Origin: Diatrype stigma
Taxonomy: Eukaryota > Ascomycota > Sordariomycetes > Xylariales > Diatrypaceae
Length of the DNA stretch: 64,000 nucleotides
Direction of reading: 5' to 3'
Assembly (NCBI GenBank): GCA_022225965.2
Contig: JAKJXP020000040.1
Location: forward strand, 1-64,000
Shown: positions 11,359-23,674 of the stretch, in pieces
Layout: each line of letters starts with the position of its first letter
Numbering within the stretch: the first letter of the stretch is position 1
Program-made: the position numbers and the translations under genes
Notes under the pieces: generated by a model
Database searches by the model: none
Seen by the model: only the letters and a program-made list of their open reading frames with translations
Told to the model about the DNA's origin: nothing

Positions 11359-14300
11359 CCCTATATTAAAGTTTAACGGATTAAATTTTAGTTTTTTAAA
11401 AAAGGTGGCTAATATTTGATACCATATTCGTAAAACTTGCTTTAAACCATAAAGCGCCTTATTTAATTTATAAACCTTTATTATGCCGTCGTTAAATTCC
11501 GGTAATTATTTAACGTAAATTTCTTTAATAATAGGCCCGTATAAAAATGCCGTTTTAACGTTTATTTGCTCCAGTTTTAAATCCAATGTTACGGCGAAAG
11601 CGAAAATCGCTTTGTAGCTTATAGGTTTAATTATTAAAACGAAAGTATTTATATAGTTTAAGCCTTTAATTTATTCGAAGCTACGGATAACTTATTATGT
11701 TTTATATTAGGTAATTTTACCGTTAAAACCTTTTTTTAGCTTATAAATCCATTTGCTAAATAAAGCCTTTCGTTTAATAAGCAATTCGTAAAGCGTTTAG
11801 GTCTTATTATTTATTAACGACTAATATTTGTTACCCATAGCTTTGTATTATTTAAGCCATTATACGTTTCGTTTTATATGTTAATAATTACAAGACTCGA
11901 TTGTTATAGCTATTAGTATTATTCCTAAAATGGCTATGGCTAAATGAAACGCCGAAATGGCCTTTAATTAAAAACGATTAATTTAACTGTATTTAATGCA
12001 TAAACAAAGATTATAACCGTAAGGAACTTTTAATAATGGATTGCTTTTATAATATATATTATTCTTTATATATTTAATAAATAAAGCTATAACGTTAATT
12101 GGATTACGTAAGTTATTATTAAGCTAAGTTAAAACGTTAAGGTTACGTAGGATTTCACGAAACTAAGTTAAGTTATTATCGACGTCTTATGGTTTTTTAT
12201 CGGGATTAACTTAAAAGGATAAGCCTATATCGAATTGCTTAGCGGTCCGGTTTCGGATAATTACAGGATAAATATCGGATAAGCTGTTGTTTTTTTCGGT
12301 AATGGCCGGCGGTAATTCGAAACTTAATCGTTTGTTTTTTTGTTTGTTGCTTTAATGAATTGGTTTCGAGGTTAATGCTATAATAAATAAAACAATAAAT
12401 ATGTTTTAAAGCTTAGCTATAAATAAATTAGGTATAATTAGTTTTTTTCTTTTATAGCCTCGGCATTGCGAATAAACGAAGTAATTTTTTTTAAACATTA
12501 TATTATTGGCGTATTTTATTTTATTAGTATTTCGTCGAAGGATAATGTAATTCGTTATTTTATCGCCGCTATATCTTAATATCTAACAGGCTGTACCGAT
12601 AAATTTAAGAATATTCGCCTTTTTATTGAGCTTATATATGCCGGATATTTCCAAATAAACCAGGTAATATAAATTAAGCTTATTATTATATTAAGCTTCG
12701 TAAAAAATAATTTCGAAGGCAAAATATGGATTTTTATTCTTAAAATAAAATGCTGCCTTAATAATAAATGACCAATAATATTTTAATATTCCGTTTTTAA
12801 TGGCTATTTTTATGGTAAACCTAATGTATTTTTTAAGATAACTTATGGTATTTTCGATAATTCCATTTTATTCGTATTAGTTAGTAGCAAAGTAACGAAT
12901 AGCTATGCTCTTTATCGTACAATATTCGTAAAATTCGTCGTTGCGATATTGCTTAAGCTTATTTATCGTTACGTAATAATAACGTCGTTTAGGCCTTTTC
13001 TAATATGCCAGGAATTTTTTAAAAGCTTCGAATTATTTTTTTGGCTATTTAATAGGAATAATCCAACTTATTTGCGAATAGTCGTATATTATGGCTAACC
13101 ATTCCATAGCGTTGCCGTAATTAATAATGCTTTTAGGTATGCTTATTTCGTCGAGATATAAGGATTTTAGGTAATATGTATCCTTTTTTAAGTTACCTTT
13201 ATATGGTTTTTTCCGTTATCGATTTTTAACGTAATTATTATAAAAGTGGTAATATTTTATTGGTTTTATGCTATTAAACATAATTATTAATTTGTAAATA
13301 TTTTATTCGTTAAGGTATTTTAATTGCTTATACTAAATTATTATATTTGGGTTTATAATAAAATAGGAATAAAAAGCCATATTAAGGCCAATTATATTAA
13401 TAATATTACCGGATTAATCGATTACGTATAGGCTTAATAATATTATCGCGGTTAAGAAAATATGTTTTCCCTTAATACCGAAAGCGGCGTTAATACGAAA
13501 TAAAAATTCCGTACTTTTTTTGGTAAACTGAATAACTAAAATGAAATTTGCTTTTAGCCCCGGGCAATAAATCGCATCCTAAATTTGAATACGTTTTGTT
13601 TTGCCATTAATTAGGGTATGAAAAACGATAATGCCTTTTTTTTTAGATATTAAAACCTTGCTTTTAATGCCGTAAATCTATGGACCTTTATAAAGCCGAA
13701 GCTTATTAAATAATTCGCATTTATAATAAAAGGTTTAACTATAGCCATTATTTAAAACCAGTATTTTTTAAAGCTTCTTTATTAATTCGATGGCCTTGTT
13801 TTAAAATAAAGACATAAGGCTTAATTTTACCAATCGTTATTTTGTTCCGGAAATGTTCGGAATTCCGTTAATGAAGTATTTAAAGTTCGGTATTAGTTCC
13901 GCGGATTGCTTATTAAGCCGTACCCGGGTAATTATAGGGTTAATTCCGGATAAAAGGCCTTTAAAAATGCGTAATAAGATATTAAGTTATGCTGTTATTA
14001 ATAGTAGCTTTGCGGTATCGTTTCTTGCCGCTAAAAAGGTATTAACGGTAGTTTCGGCATTATTATTATTAATAACTCCATATATTAGCTTGGCAAAAAC
14101 GGCTATAACATTATTGGTTTTTTATTTTTTCGATTAAGCTTTGTTATTTTGCTAATAAAAAAAGGCCTTATCCGGATGTTTTTAAAAGCATTCGTTAAGG
14201 GAATAATTTGTTATCCTACGTTTTGCAGTTTTGCAATAAATACATTAAGCGCTATCGAATGCCTTACGTTTGCTTTTGTTTTCTTGATTTTTATTATTAA

Positions 14301-16027
14301 AACGATGGGTTTAAAAAAATCCGGTTTGCATTCCATTATTATTTCGAATCCGTATGTTTTATTTCTTTTAAAGGGTTAGTTATAAAGTTTTTTCGAAAGT
14401 TGCGGCAGCCTTAATAATTTTATCGTTTTTTCGTTCGGATATAATGCTATAAAACTGGTAAAAAGTAATAAAGAAAATGGCATAATTCGGGCCGAATACG
14501 AAAAGGAACTTATTAATAAAATGTAAAATGAAGATAATGCAATTTTCGTTAAATTCGATAAAGTTCGCCTTAATTTGACGTAATTTAATTATTAAGGTAA
14601 TTACGTTATTTTTTATAATTAAGGTAATATTTTCCTATTGATATAAAAGCTATTAGAAAACGGCATTACCTTTGGGTCGATATTGTTTTGCAAGATATTT
14701 CCAAATAATAACCAAGGTATTTAGTTTTTTATCGCTGTTAATTTCGGACCGAAGGTTTTTTTTAAGCCTATATCGGATATAGCCGAATGCCTTAATCTGT
14801 TTATTCTTTCAGATTTTTTTTTCCTTAACCTTTTTAAATTTATTTAGGTCCGTAACGTCGGAACCTTTCGCTTCGTTTTCTTTCGGTAATAAGCGGCCGT
14901 ATTCTTGGATATAAAAATAATCCATTATTTCCCGTTTAAAGCTAATTTATTTCGAAAGGGACTCGAGCTTTATTATGTTATCGAATAAGCTAGTTTTCGT
15001 TTCGGTCGACATTATAGGCTTGGATTTAAACTTAAGCTTAAATTTTGGTTTGGTATTTGCGTATTTTTCCAAGTTTCATTACAGGTCCTATATTGAAACG
15101 AAGTTTAGCGGGTAATCCAAAAAAAAGCGTATAGCCGTAAGTGGATTCGTTAAATAAGCTGGAAGGAATAAAAGCGTTAAAAACTGGATTTAATTTAAGG
15201 ATAAAACAAAATAAAGGCGAAGGTATTCGTATGGAGTTCGGAATGAATATGGATATGTATTTAGGTATGGATTCGGGTAAAATTGCTTCGAGTTCGAATA
15301 AATTAACCTCGTTTAAATCGTAGAATAAAAAGATAATAAATACGTTATTAAGACTTAATAACGAAAGGGAACGGCCGAATAATTCGGGTATATAATCTGG
15401 ATTCTCGTCGTCGTCGTTTATGAAATGTATAGTTATAAGTTATAAAAATGTTTGGGCAAAATGAGGGAAATTTCGTTCGTTAAGAAATCTAAAGAACTAA
15501 GGTTTTGCTACGGGGCGAATTTTTAGGTTATATTTTTGTTTTTTATTTATATTGTCGTTTGGTAAATTCATTATAATTTGTTATTATTTTATTCGTTGCC
15601 TTAATAACGAATAAAGGTAAGAATAAAGCGAATAAATTCGTATTTTCGTTTTATTGCTTTTAAATAAAATAATTTCGATAAGTTCTTTAATTCCGACGTT
15701 ATTGTTTAAGATAAAAAAGTAATGGTAATAATATGGTATATGCTTAATGGATTTTATAGTAAGATTTTGATTTAAGTGGGATAATTTATTATTACCGTAC
15801 GAATAGGATTTTTAAGGTAAGTACGGATAAAATATGAATAACGGCGTTTCCGATGAATACAATGTATATTCGTAAGATGCCGTATATTATTTAATTTTTA
15901 ATTAGGTTACGTTGGGAATTTTTCGTTTATAGCAAAAGACGTAATAAGTCGGTTTATTAACGTTTATATAATGTGAGCAAATTTTAAATAAATAAGTAAG
16001 TTTATAATAAGGAATCCCTTATAAGCT

Positions 16028-16044
16028 TTGCCGGGCTTATAACC
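16028..16044 (-). other. Copia primer-binding site, half-tRNA(iMet) type
   Basis: The minus strand directly downstream of the right LTR reads GGTTATAAGCCCGGC. Apart from one G-to-A difference this is complementary to the anticodon arm of eukaryotic initiator tRNA-Met (GGGCTCATAACC). It fits priming by an internally cut tRNA(iMet), as known for Drosophila copia. Confidence 0.65.
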
Positions 16045-16198
16045 TATTAAATATAAACATAGGTTATGAGGTATATTGTATTAGGTTATTTAATATAGTA
16101 GGAATATATTTTATAGGCAGGTAAGGGCATTTCATATATATAGCCACAGGTGTGGGTCGTTTCCAGCCACTTGGATTTCCAGCCACCGTATTCCAATA
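16045..16198 (-). repeat. Copia LTR (5' LTR in element orientation)
   Basis: 154-bp partner of 9152-9305. Its first two bases are TA where the other copy has TG, a RIP-type change. It is followed by the target duplication CGAAT at 16199-16203. Confidence 0.92.
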
Positions 16199-18115
16199 CG
16201 AATTTATGTCCGTAGTTCGTAATAGCTACGAATAGGTTGTGGTCTTTATCGTAACCTTCGCGAAGTGACTTATTTCTGCTTGGTGGTGGTTTTTTGCTAT
16301 TGTGTATTTCTACCGTATATACTTGGCGCTTTTAATTTTTATTTTCCATTTTTATCGATTTAATGAAATCGGCGAATTCTTAATTAAGATCGCAGTTAGG
16401 ATTTTCGAGCCTGTTCGCCGGATTTTTTTCGTCGCCGCTGCTTTTATCGTTATTGGTTATAAAATGGACTTTGGTTCATTCTTTATTTTTGTCCTTTTAG
16501 TTTTTCATTGCGAAACGAAGTTTGATATATCGAAGGCTGCTATTATTATCGTTATATAGCAGGCCCTTAAACGTTATTTTTTTTTCAGAAAATAATTAAA
16601 TGGTTTTAAAAAAGCGAGGTTTTTGTTTATAATCTTTTATCCAGTAACTTTATTTTCCGTAATTAAAATACTTATTATTTGCAGCCTTAGTTACGTAATT
16701 TTGTTTATTCGTTTTGTAAACGTTACGGTTTTCGTTACGAAAATCGGCGATAATATCGTTTTTGTCCGCCATTGAAATTATAAATGTGGCGTCGGTCGGT
16801 TCGATTTATGCGATACCGGGCTTGGTTAGGGTAGCCTTAAAGATCGACAGATCGTAAAACGGTGCCGACGACCCATAAAGCTTAATTAAAATCGACGGTA
16901 TATTATAAATTTTTTTTTCGACCGCTTGGCGTATAATGTATACGGCCCGTTATATAATCTTTTCAATAAATTGGGCATTATTTTATGGGCGGAATTAATT
17001 ATAAACCGTAATCCAAATATTCGGTAAGTTGGTTTATAAAAGATTTACGATAATTTTTTTGATCTAATAATAATCGCGATTTTCCTAATTTATTCGGTAA
17101 AATATTTTTTTTATTTGCCGGATGTAATTTATTATATTTTCATTTTGGTACGGAAAAAACGTAACGAATTAAGTAATGGTATTTTTTAAAATGTAATGCT
17201 TATTGAAAATTTAAAAAACCGCTTTTAAAAAGGTTACTTAATCGGAATTACGATTATATACGAAGATTTCGATTTGCTTGAAATTATTCGAGCATTTTAA
17301 GGCAATTCGTTTAAATTACAGCTTATATGAAACGAAGGCCGATATAGATTTGATTTGGATTTTTTGCAGCTTATCGAAAATGTTTGGAACTGCTTATATA
17401 AAACGGAGGTTAATAAGGAAAATAACGCGATTTTTAATTTCGCAATATGTAAAATCTTTATTTTGGTTTTAAAGGATTGTTTCGGATCAGATTATTCGGA
17501 TCCGTTTCTTTTAAATTATACGATATTCGTATTATTTCGTTAAAAGTCGTTAAAGATTTAATTTTCCATTAATACGCTTGTTATATTCGATAAATGTTTT
17601 CGTTATATAAAATAAGAAATAAATAGGCTCGTTCTTATCGGAATTAACTTCTTTAGCTTTAATAGGGCCCTTATTTTTATCCGTATTTGCTGCGGTATTT
17701 TTGGAAATGCTTTAGGCAAAAAAGTTTTTAGGTAGGTTTTATACGTTTCCTATAATAAGGTTTATAATTGCTTTTAACAGTTCGTTTCGAAAATTATTGA
17801 TATTTTTATTAACGTCGTTCATTTTATTCTTTAAGTAATTCGCGAATTTATTAAGGCGATGGTTAATCTTTTTAATCGTAACTTCTTAGGCCTCCAGGTA
17901 ATTAATTTTAATTGGGCTAATTTGGCTTATTAATGGGGCAATAAAAGGACCGGCAATTAAATTGCCGGTTATTTCGCCTTCGGATAACATTGCGAGCTTT
18001 GCTTAGTAAAATGCAAAAAATAAGAAATGAAATAATGAAATAATAAAGTAATAAAGTAATAAAAAGAAAGTTATTATTTTTAATTAAATGATATAAATCT
18101 GCAAAAATAATTATT

Positions 18116-18359
18116 TATGCGTATTATAAATAACCTTAATTACCTAATTATTATTAATTTAGCTAAGTATTAAGTTTTTAGGATTTTTGTTGTAATTATT
18201 ACTTAAAAGAAAGAAAAAGAAGAAAAGAAAATAAAAGGTTTCTTAACCTATATTTAAATACAATATAGTTGCAAAAGTAAATTCCTTAGGAATTTACTTC
18301 CTATTATTTAATTAGCCGAATGCCTTAGCCTTAGCATTTCACTGCCTTAGGGATCCACA
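18116..18359 (-). repeat. Gypsy LTR (5' LTR in element orientation)
   Basis: 244-bp partner of 5593-5836. It opens TATGCGTATTA where the other copy has TGTGCGTATTG, and it closes TCCACA. It is less altered near its right edge than the other LTR is. Confidence 0.9.
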
Positions 18360-18409
18360 CGTATACAAGATAATCTCAACAATTTATCGAATAAAATAAT
18401 ACAGCTAGC

Positions 18410-18536
18410 ACCTATAACCACCACCTATAACCACCACCTATAACCACCACTTATAACCACCACCTATAACCACCACCTATAACCACCACCTATAACCACT
18501 ACCTATAACCACCACCTATAACTACCACCTATAATT
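18410..18536. repeat. 13-bp minisatellite in MITE copy B
   Basis: Nine full units plus a partial unit of ACCTATAACCACC with few differences. It lies about 310 bp from the right end of MITE copy B. Copy A carries a different array (ACCTACAGC) at the corresponding place; both units begin ACCTA. Confidence 0.93.
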
Positions 18537-18753
18537 GCAACCCTTATATAATTATTAATAGCAATTAACGGAATTGCAGGAATTAACAAAAACCCGGAAT
18601 TTTCTTTGCGCTCGCAAAAATTCACGTTTTACAAAATCCTGGTAATGACATAATAGTCGAAAATATCCTATGCATTAATACGGAGAATTGCAATACAGTA
18701 TGCTACTTCGATTTTAAGTAAAAACGCATACAATTGGATGTAGCAAACAATAA

Positions 18754-18847
18754 GACATTTAGCTTTTTCAGGACATTTAGGTAGTCCCTGACTACAATAG
18801 CGAAGCGGTCAAATTGTGGGTCAGGAGGCGTTTAGAGCCCTGACGAG
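18754..18847 (-). repeat. Right 94-bp TIR of MITE copy B
   Basis: Reverse complement of 5403-5496 with no difference found. It ends CCCTGACGAG, followed by the TA target duplicate at 18848-18849. The octamer ACATTTAG occurs twice in its inner part. Confidence 0.93.
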
Positions 18848-18849
18848 TA

Positions 18850-19494
18850 TCATACATCCACATACATGTCAGTAGGTGCATTGCATCCTGTCATGTACCT
18901 AGGCCTTTTTAGAGACATCATGGAAGGATTAGATCTTCGTATTTCATCACTTAGAAGAGTATAACCGCATAATCGGTACGCAGGTGTATTGCATAATTGG
19001 CACAGGCATTCCAGATTATGCGAGGTGTAGTTATTGTACATACAAGTGTTACCTCTCCCAGTGTCTTGAGTCCTTACCTATAGGTACCTACTTAAGGCAT
19101 GTTGTGGGTGCTACGTGCCTATGGACATACATACACAGGTGCTTAAGGCATTAACAGCAACATACCTGTATGTCGGTATCTACCTACCATAGAACTCGCA
19201 AGGTTGGATAGCACCCAGCACCGTAACGTAGGCAGGTATTGGGTGGAGGAGAGTGGGTCCGTTCGATTATTTTCTGGACTGCCCCTCCATCAACAAAGCC
19301 TCACCACCTCCTCCTCGCCAATTATTTATTTACCTAACCTTCCTCGAGCAGATCAACGAACTTGCCAACCCGGGCATTTGAAACCGCAGCTTTATCCTTG
19401 CGCAACAGATATATCGGTGGTTCCCGCCCCAAGACCTTGACATACTGCTATCTATCCCACGCAGCAAAGCAGATTCAACTTGCGCAAGACAAAG
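18850..19494. other. Intergenic / NTF2 promoter region
   Basis: Normal composition resumes at the edge of the MITE. The stretch holds repeated TACCTA-type motifs and is followed by the NTF2 start. The small open frames here show no domain. Confidence 0.6.
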
Positions 19495-20303
19495 ATGGCT
19501 CAGAGTAAGGAACCCCGCCCAATCTACCACTGCCTTCATCTCCTGGGCTGGCTGGGTCGCGACTGCAATGCCCAACCCTGCTGCCATGCCCACGCCACCC
19601 ATTTTGGTCTCTCCTTTGCGTGTCTGGTATCTGTGCTAACATCCTTTCTAGACTTTGAGGAAGTCGCGAGTTAGTGCTCCTATTTGCATTCTACTTCGCG
19701 CCTAATCGTCTGCGACGGCAACGGCGTGGCCCGGTTGACTGAGATCGTGACTAATTGACCTTCCATGGTGCAGAGCAATTCGTGGAATTCTACTACAACC
19801 AGTTCGACAGTGACCGAACCAACCTGTCTGCCCTCTACGTATGCGAATCCGAAGCAAATCTGATATCAGCATGATAACATTCGGTGCTAATAATATGTAG
19901 CGTGACAGCTCTATGCTGACCTTCGAGTCGGCTGCCGTCTTGGGTGCCGCGAACATTGTTGAGAAGCTTGTGGTATAGTAGGGTACTTTCCTTCTTGGCC
20001 GTCCATTCATACTGATATAAGGATTCCAGAACCTGCCATTCCAGAAGGTGAAGCACCAAGTCAGCACCCTAGATGCCCAGCCAGGTGTCAATGGTGGAGT
20101 TCTCGTCTTGGTGACCGGCCAGCTCCTGGTAAGCTAGTTATCCCATTATTCTCACTCTTTATTGCTATGGGCATGGTGGGCTGATTTGGTGTTAGGTTGA
20201 TGAGGAGGAGAGACCGATGAACTACAGCCAAGCCTTCCAGCTGTGCCCTGAGGGTGGATCTTTCTTCGTCTACAACGACATTTTCAAGCTCGTGTTTGGT
20301 TAA
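19495..20303 (+). CDS. NTF2: Nuclear transport factor 2 (NTF2)
   Basis: Six exons (19495-19504, 19652-19669, 19774-19838, 19901-19972, 20030-20128, 20196-20303) with GT-AG junctions give 123 residues, the usual NTF2 length. Diagnostic segments are QFVEFYYNQFDSDR, LYRDSSMLTFES, LPFQKVKHQVSTLDAQP, VDEEERPMNYSQAFQL and a C-terminal FFVYNDIFKLVFG. NTF2 is a small homodimeric cone-shaped protein that carries RanGDP through FxFG nucleoporins into the nucleus, where GDP-GTP exchange restarts import. The first two exons are only 10 and 18 nt, so the gene is easily missed by ORF scans. The start ATG at 19495 was chosen because the short exons restore the conserved N-terminus (MAQNFEEVAKQF). No close operon-like neighbour; TVP18 follows 1.3 kb downstream on the same strand. 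Confidence 0.93.
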
Positions 20304-21649
20304 ATCCAAGGAGTTGGAGGATGATGATGGAATGGAGACCTATGGTAGAGTGGTTGCGCTGTGAAGATATGTTCGAGGAACTTTGATGACTCCCTATAGA
20401 TAGGAACCGTTAAATTCGGTATACGAGGCTAGTCCTAAGGAAATTAGTTTGTTCTGCCTACAAAGATAGTAAGAAGGTGGCTTATAAACAACAAGTAATC
20501 TGACAGCTGTGTCTACCCAAATGAGTTGACGTTATTACTGCTGTTCGAAGCGTGTAAGATATAGGTAGCTGGTTTACTGAGGACCAATACCATCTTTGTT
20601 GAGTGGCTTTGAATCAATATCTGAAAGGGACAGCTTTCGCAAACATGACTCCTTCCTCTTTAGACACCTTGTGAAGATAACACTACCACTACGTTCGCAA
20701 ACCTTCTTTATATGAAGGCATGGGAGTAATATATGCCTAACTACCTGCCTTACCAAGCTGCCCAGGCTGAAGATCTGTATTAAGTAATCGGAGCAGCAGG
20801 TATCCAAATTTGGAAGCGACTAACCAGTTACAGCATCAGTGTAAATAGCTTATGTGGGTATTGATGTTACCTAGAGCCTGAGGAGCCCTAGGCCAATCAG
20901 ACCTCACATGGTTGCCTTGCCAGTGGGGAATTTGGTACTTGTCTGCTTCAAGGTTGTGCTGCGTATTTAGGCATTACGTGTTGCTGGTGGCTTTGTTGCG
21001 CCGCCGCCGCTGCTGCTGCTGCTGCGACGGTGCTAGGCGGGCTGTTGCTTCAGGTTTATGATGGCTGAAGAGCGCCAGTACAGAGCATGTACATTGTAAG
21101 GCCCAGCAGGAAGAGAGCCTGGAAGGGTCCACCCAAGCTCTGTCACTCACTGTCATCTAACACCAGCCAGCCAGGCCAGGCCAATTCTCCTGTGGACATG
21201 TGTACATACGGGTTACCACCTGTGATCATACATACGAAGCTGTATGTACCCTCCCGGTACCCAGGTACAGAGAACGCAACATCGGCATTCTGGACTTCAA
21301 TTCATCAAGCAACGTAACCAACTGGTCCATCTCTAGAATATTTTCCTCAACGCCTTTTACGTACAGTAGTTCTTTGCAACGACGATATATCATCACAGCA
21401 GTGACCTACACACTCCACAACATTACGATATTCACACATAAGAACCACCCCGCACATCAGTCTCGATATAGACACTAAAGTATCCCAATCTCTCTTGTTG
21501 ACTGTCCCAGCCTAGTTGGCCATTATCAACCCCTAGCCGCCCGCCTCCGCCGACCCTGAGATCGACGTCGCAACAAGACAACACCCATCATCATTTACGA
21601 CACCCATAACATCGTCTAGGACCAGTTTGCGCTGCTTATCCTAGTCACA
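20304..21649. other. Intergenic between NTF2 and TVP18
   Basis: No gene recognised. A triplet microsatellite (GCC then CTG repeats) lies at about 20999-21026. The last 300 bases are pyrimidine- and CA-rich and are probably the TVP18 promoter and leader. Confidence 0.6.
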
Positions 21650-22492
21650 ATGACTCTTAAGGAGGAATTCGCTACTCGTAATTTCAGTAAGTCTGGCATT
21701 GCTCCCTTCGGTCTCCAGGCATCATCCGACGCCGATGTACTCTGAAGCTGACACAAGAAACAGGCATCTACGGACAATGGTAAGCTTTACCGTCCCGAGT
21801 CCTATCACCCACAGCCGAAGTTGCCCATCTCGATCGCATCATGTATTTTCAATTCAGCGCTGTAAATATATATGCCAGGCGACTCGAATCACACCCTGAT
21901 GGGGTTGTGGGATTGCTTGAACTGTTCCGCGCCCAAACCCCCTGTCTCGGAAGACCATATGCTGAGGGGATACCTCGCCCGACCTTATCATCTAGTAACT
22001 AACATTTCCCTTTTCTACACTAGGCTCGGAATCTTGTCTATGATCCTATGCTTTGCGCTAGGTATCGCCAACTTCTTCAACTTGATTAAGCCCATCCTCA
22101 TTCTGTTTGGCATCATCGCCCTGTAAGTTTCCATACCTGCGAGGCTGGCCGTCTCACGTCACACGCTAGAAAGCTAACATGCAACCCATAGCGTGTCCTC
22201 GTTCATCATCCTCTTTATTGAGGTCCCGCTGCTGTTGCGAATTTGCCCTACCTCTGCGTCCTTCGATGCCGCGATCCGCAAGGTCTCTACGAACTACATG
22301 CGCGCCGGCGCTTACGGTGTCATGGCCCTGATCCAGTGGCTGAGCATCACGGTTGCTACTACCAGTCTGATTGCTGCCGCTGTCGTCCTTACTTTCACGG
22401 CCGCCTGCTACCTGCTCGCCGGAGTCAAGAAACAGGCTTTCGTTGGTAGCAAGACCCTTGGGGGCGCGGGTGTCGCACAGATGATCGTATAA
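21650..22492 (+). CDS. TVP18: Golgi apparatus membrane protein TVP18
   Basis: Four exons (21650-21686, 21764-21779, 22024-22122, 22192-22492) give 150 residues. The second exon is a 16-nt micro-exon encoding the join SIYGQW. The protein opens MTLKEEFATRNFSIYGQWLG and has four hydrophobic segments: GILSMILCFALGIANFF, PILILFGIIALVSSFIILFI, AYGVMALIQWLSITV and LIAAAVVLTFTAACYLLAGV. This order and the conserved ICPTS and NYMRA loop residues are typical of the Tvp18 family, four-span proteins of late Golgi vesicles linked to Tvp23 and Yip proteins in yeast. The length agrees with the family. The second intron is long (244 bp) for this genome. Confidence 0.93.
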
Positions 22493-23672
22493 AACCGCCC
22501 TGACTATTGTTACGGGAGCGAGACAGAGGAGAGGCTGCGCTGCCTATCGATGTGATGGCACGATCGGACGGATTGTTATATAGACCAGGGCAGGGCGAAG
22601 TGGAAAGTTGGCAAGCCTGGTTTGAGGGGAAAGGAGAAGAGGGAGCCGAGGTGTTTTGATTGTGTGAAGATAAAAATGGATGGTTAGCTTGAGTTGGCAG
22701 GGTACGGCGTAAGGGGTTCCTTGTGCAGGCGCGGCAATTGCTGCGCTTCCGTCCATCCCGTTTGGTTTCTTGTTCGGTTGGAAGATACCTTGTGTTATTG
22801 ATTCCGATGACTTGTCATGGCTTTACTGAATCTGATTACCATCTTCAACCCTGCACGAACGAAAAAAAGTGATGACTGGAATGTTGGCGGGGGTCTAAAT
22901 GTGCTACTGACACCGGTTAGGGACCAACACGCGAATGGTGATGTTACGAGTGAAAATTCGACACCTTGTCTCCCTTCTTGTTTGGGCTGTGGAGGTAGAT
23001 GATGATCTTGATGTGTACAAAGGGATAAAACTTCAACGGTTGATGTTTATCTTGTTATGTATAGCTTTGTGCACATCTGTTTCGGTTCGTCGAGTTCAGC
23101 AAGATTGAGGGTGGTTGCCAATGGTGATATCCTATTGGAGTTGAAGGCTCGAGGGTCAAGGGAATCGCCAAGTTAGTAAGTACCGTATTATAGTAATCAT
23201 GGCATAGCCTTCCAGAAACCTGGGTCTCTCTGTCAAGGTGTTCCTAAATCTTGAAGGTGAAAGAAGAAGGAACAAGACATCTTACTAGTATCCAGTTGAT
23301 ATCCAGAATTGACCGATGTAGGGTACATAGTAGCGAATGGTCACTTTCCAGTCTCCCTTACTTATTTCAAGTCAGAAAGACCTCGAGAACACAATGCTCC
23401 TCGAAAGCCTCCGTCCAATCTCGGCACCAAGCAATTACGTTATGCTGCCACTAGACCAGTCGACGACATGCGAAGCGCCGTTCTCCTCGAAAGCTTTTGC
23501 ATGGGGCTTGTAAATACGTAATGGTTTGAATCACTCGATCCCACGGCGCGAATTCTTTGCCGCGGACTCGTGATGATCTATTACATGCAGATATTCTAGA
23601 TATGTATAGCCCGAGTCGTCAACGGATCGGCTGTGGGGCATGTACGGGAACAATGCCGTCATCGTTTACTTA
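22493..23672. other. Intergenic, no gene recognised
   Basis: Holds the TVP18 3' flank and otherwise unremarkable DNA with only short open frames. It ends at the TA (23673-23674) that flanks the AT-rich MITE. Confidence 0.55.
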
Positions 23673-23674
23673 TA

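Larger units (their letters stand above)
9152..16198 (-). mobile_element. Ty1/copia LTR retrotransposon nested in the gypsy element, RIP-degraded
   Basis: 7047 bp, bounded by 154-bp LTRs (9152-9305 and 16045-16198) and a perfect 5-bp target duplication CGAAT (9147-9151 and 16199-16203). A copia-type reverse transcriptase trace lies on the minus strand at 11161-11358, and a primer-binding site lies inside the right LTR. The gypsy protease frame resumes cleanly if one CGAAT copy is removed, which confirms the nesting order. The rest is AT-rich and full of stops; gag and integrase are presumed to lie at about 16.0-12.5 kb but were not identified by motif. Confidence 0.92.
5593..18359 (-). mobile_element. 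Ty3/gypsy LTR retrotransposon, RIP-degraded, minus orientation, with nested copia
   Basis: Two 244-bp direct LTRs (5593-5836 and 18116-18359) bound the element. Without the nested copia and one TSD copy it is about 5.7 kb. Reading the minus strand, traces of gag, protease (about 9.13 kb and 16.2 kb, on both sides of the copia), RT/RNase H (about 7.7-8.0 kb) and integrase (about 6.65-6.75 kb) occur in the PR-RT-RH-INT order that defines Ty3/gypsy. A polypurine tract sits beside the left LTR. Every frame is full of stops, and C-to-T/G-to-A transitions dominate, as RIP produces. A 4-bp near-match at the outer edges (CGCA at 5589-5592, CGTA at 18360-18363) may be the target duplication, with one RIP-type difference. 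Confidence 0.9.
5403..18847. mobile_element. MITE-like TIR element (copy B), split by an LTR retrotransposon
   Basis: It is flanked by TA at 5401-5402 and 18848-18849, a Tc1/mariner-type duplication. The termini are 94-bp inverted repeats that I read as identical. Without the gypsy insertion (5593-18359) the element is only about 680 bp: a 190-bp left part and a 488-bp right part with the 13-bp minisatellite. It has no coding sequence, so it must depend on a transposase elsewhere. Each TIR contains the hairpin GTAGTC-AGG-GACTAC. Copy A at 1-413 belongs to the same family. Confidence 0.88.

Noticed and set aside
13853..17543. Several plus-strand open frames in the AT-rich block
   Set aside because: They lie opposite the decayed retrotransposon coding strand and show no domain.
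5588..18364. 5-bp target duplication for the gypsy element
   Set aside because: The 5-bp flanks do not match; only a 4-bp near-match (CGCA/CGTA) with one RIP-type difference is seen.
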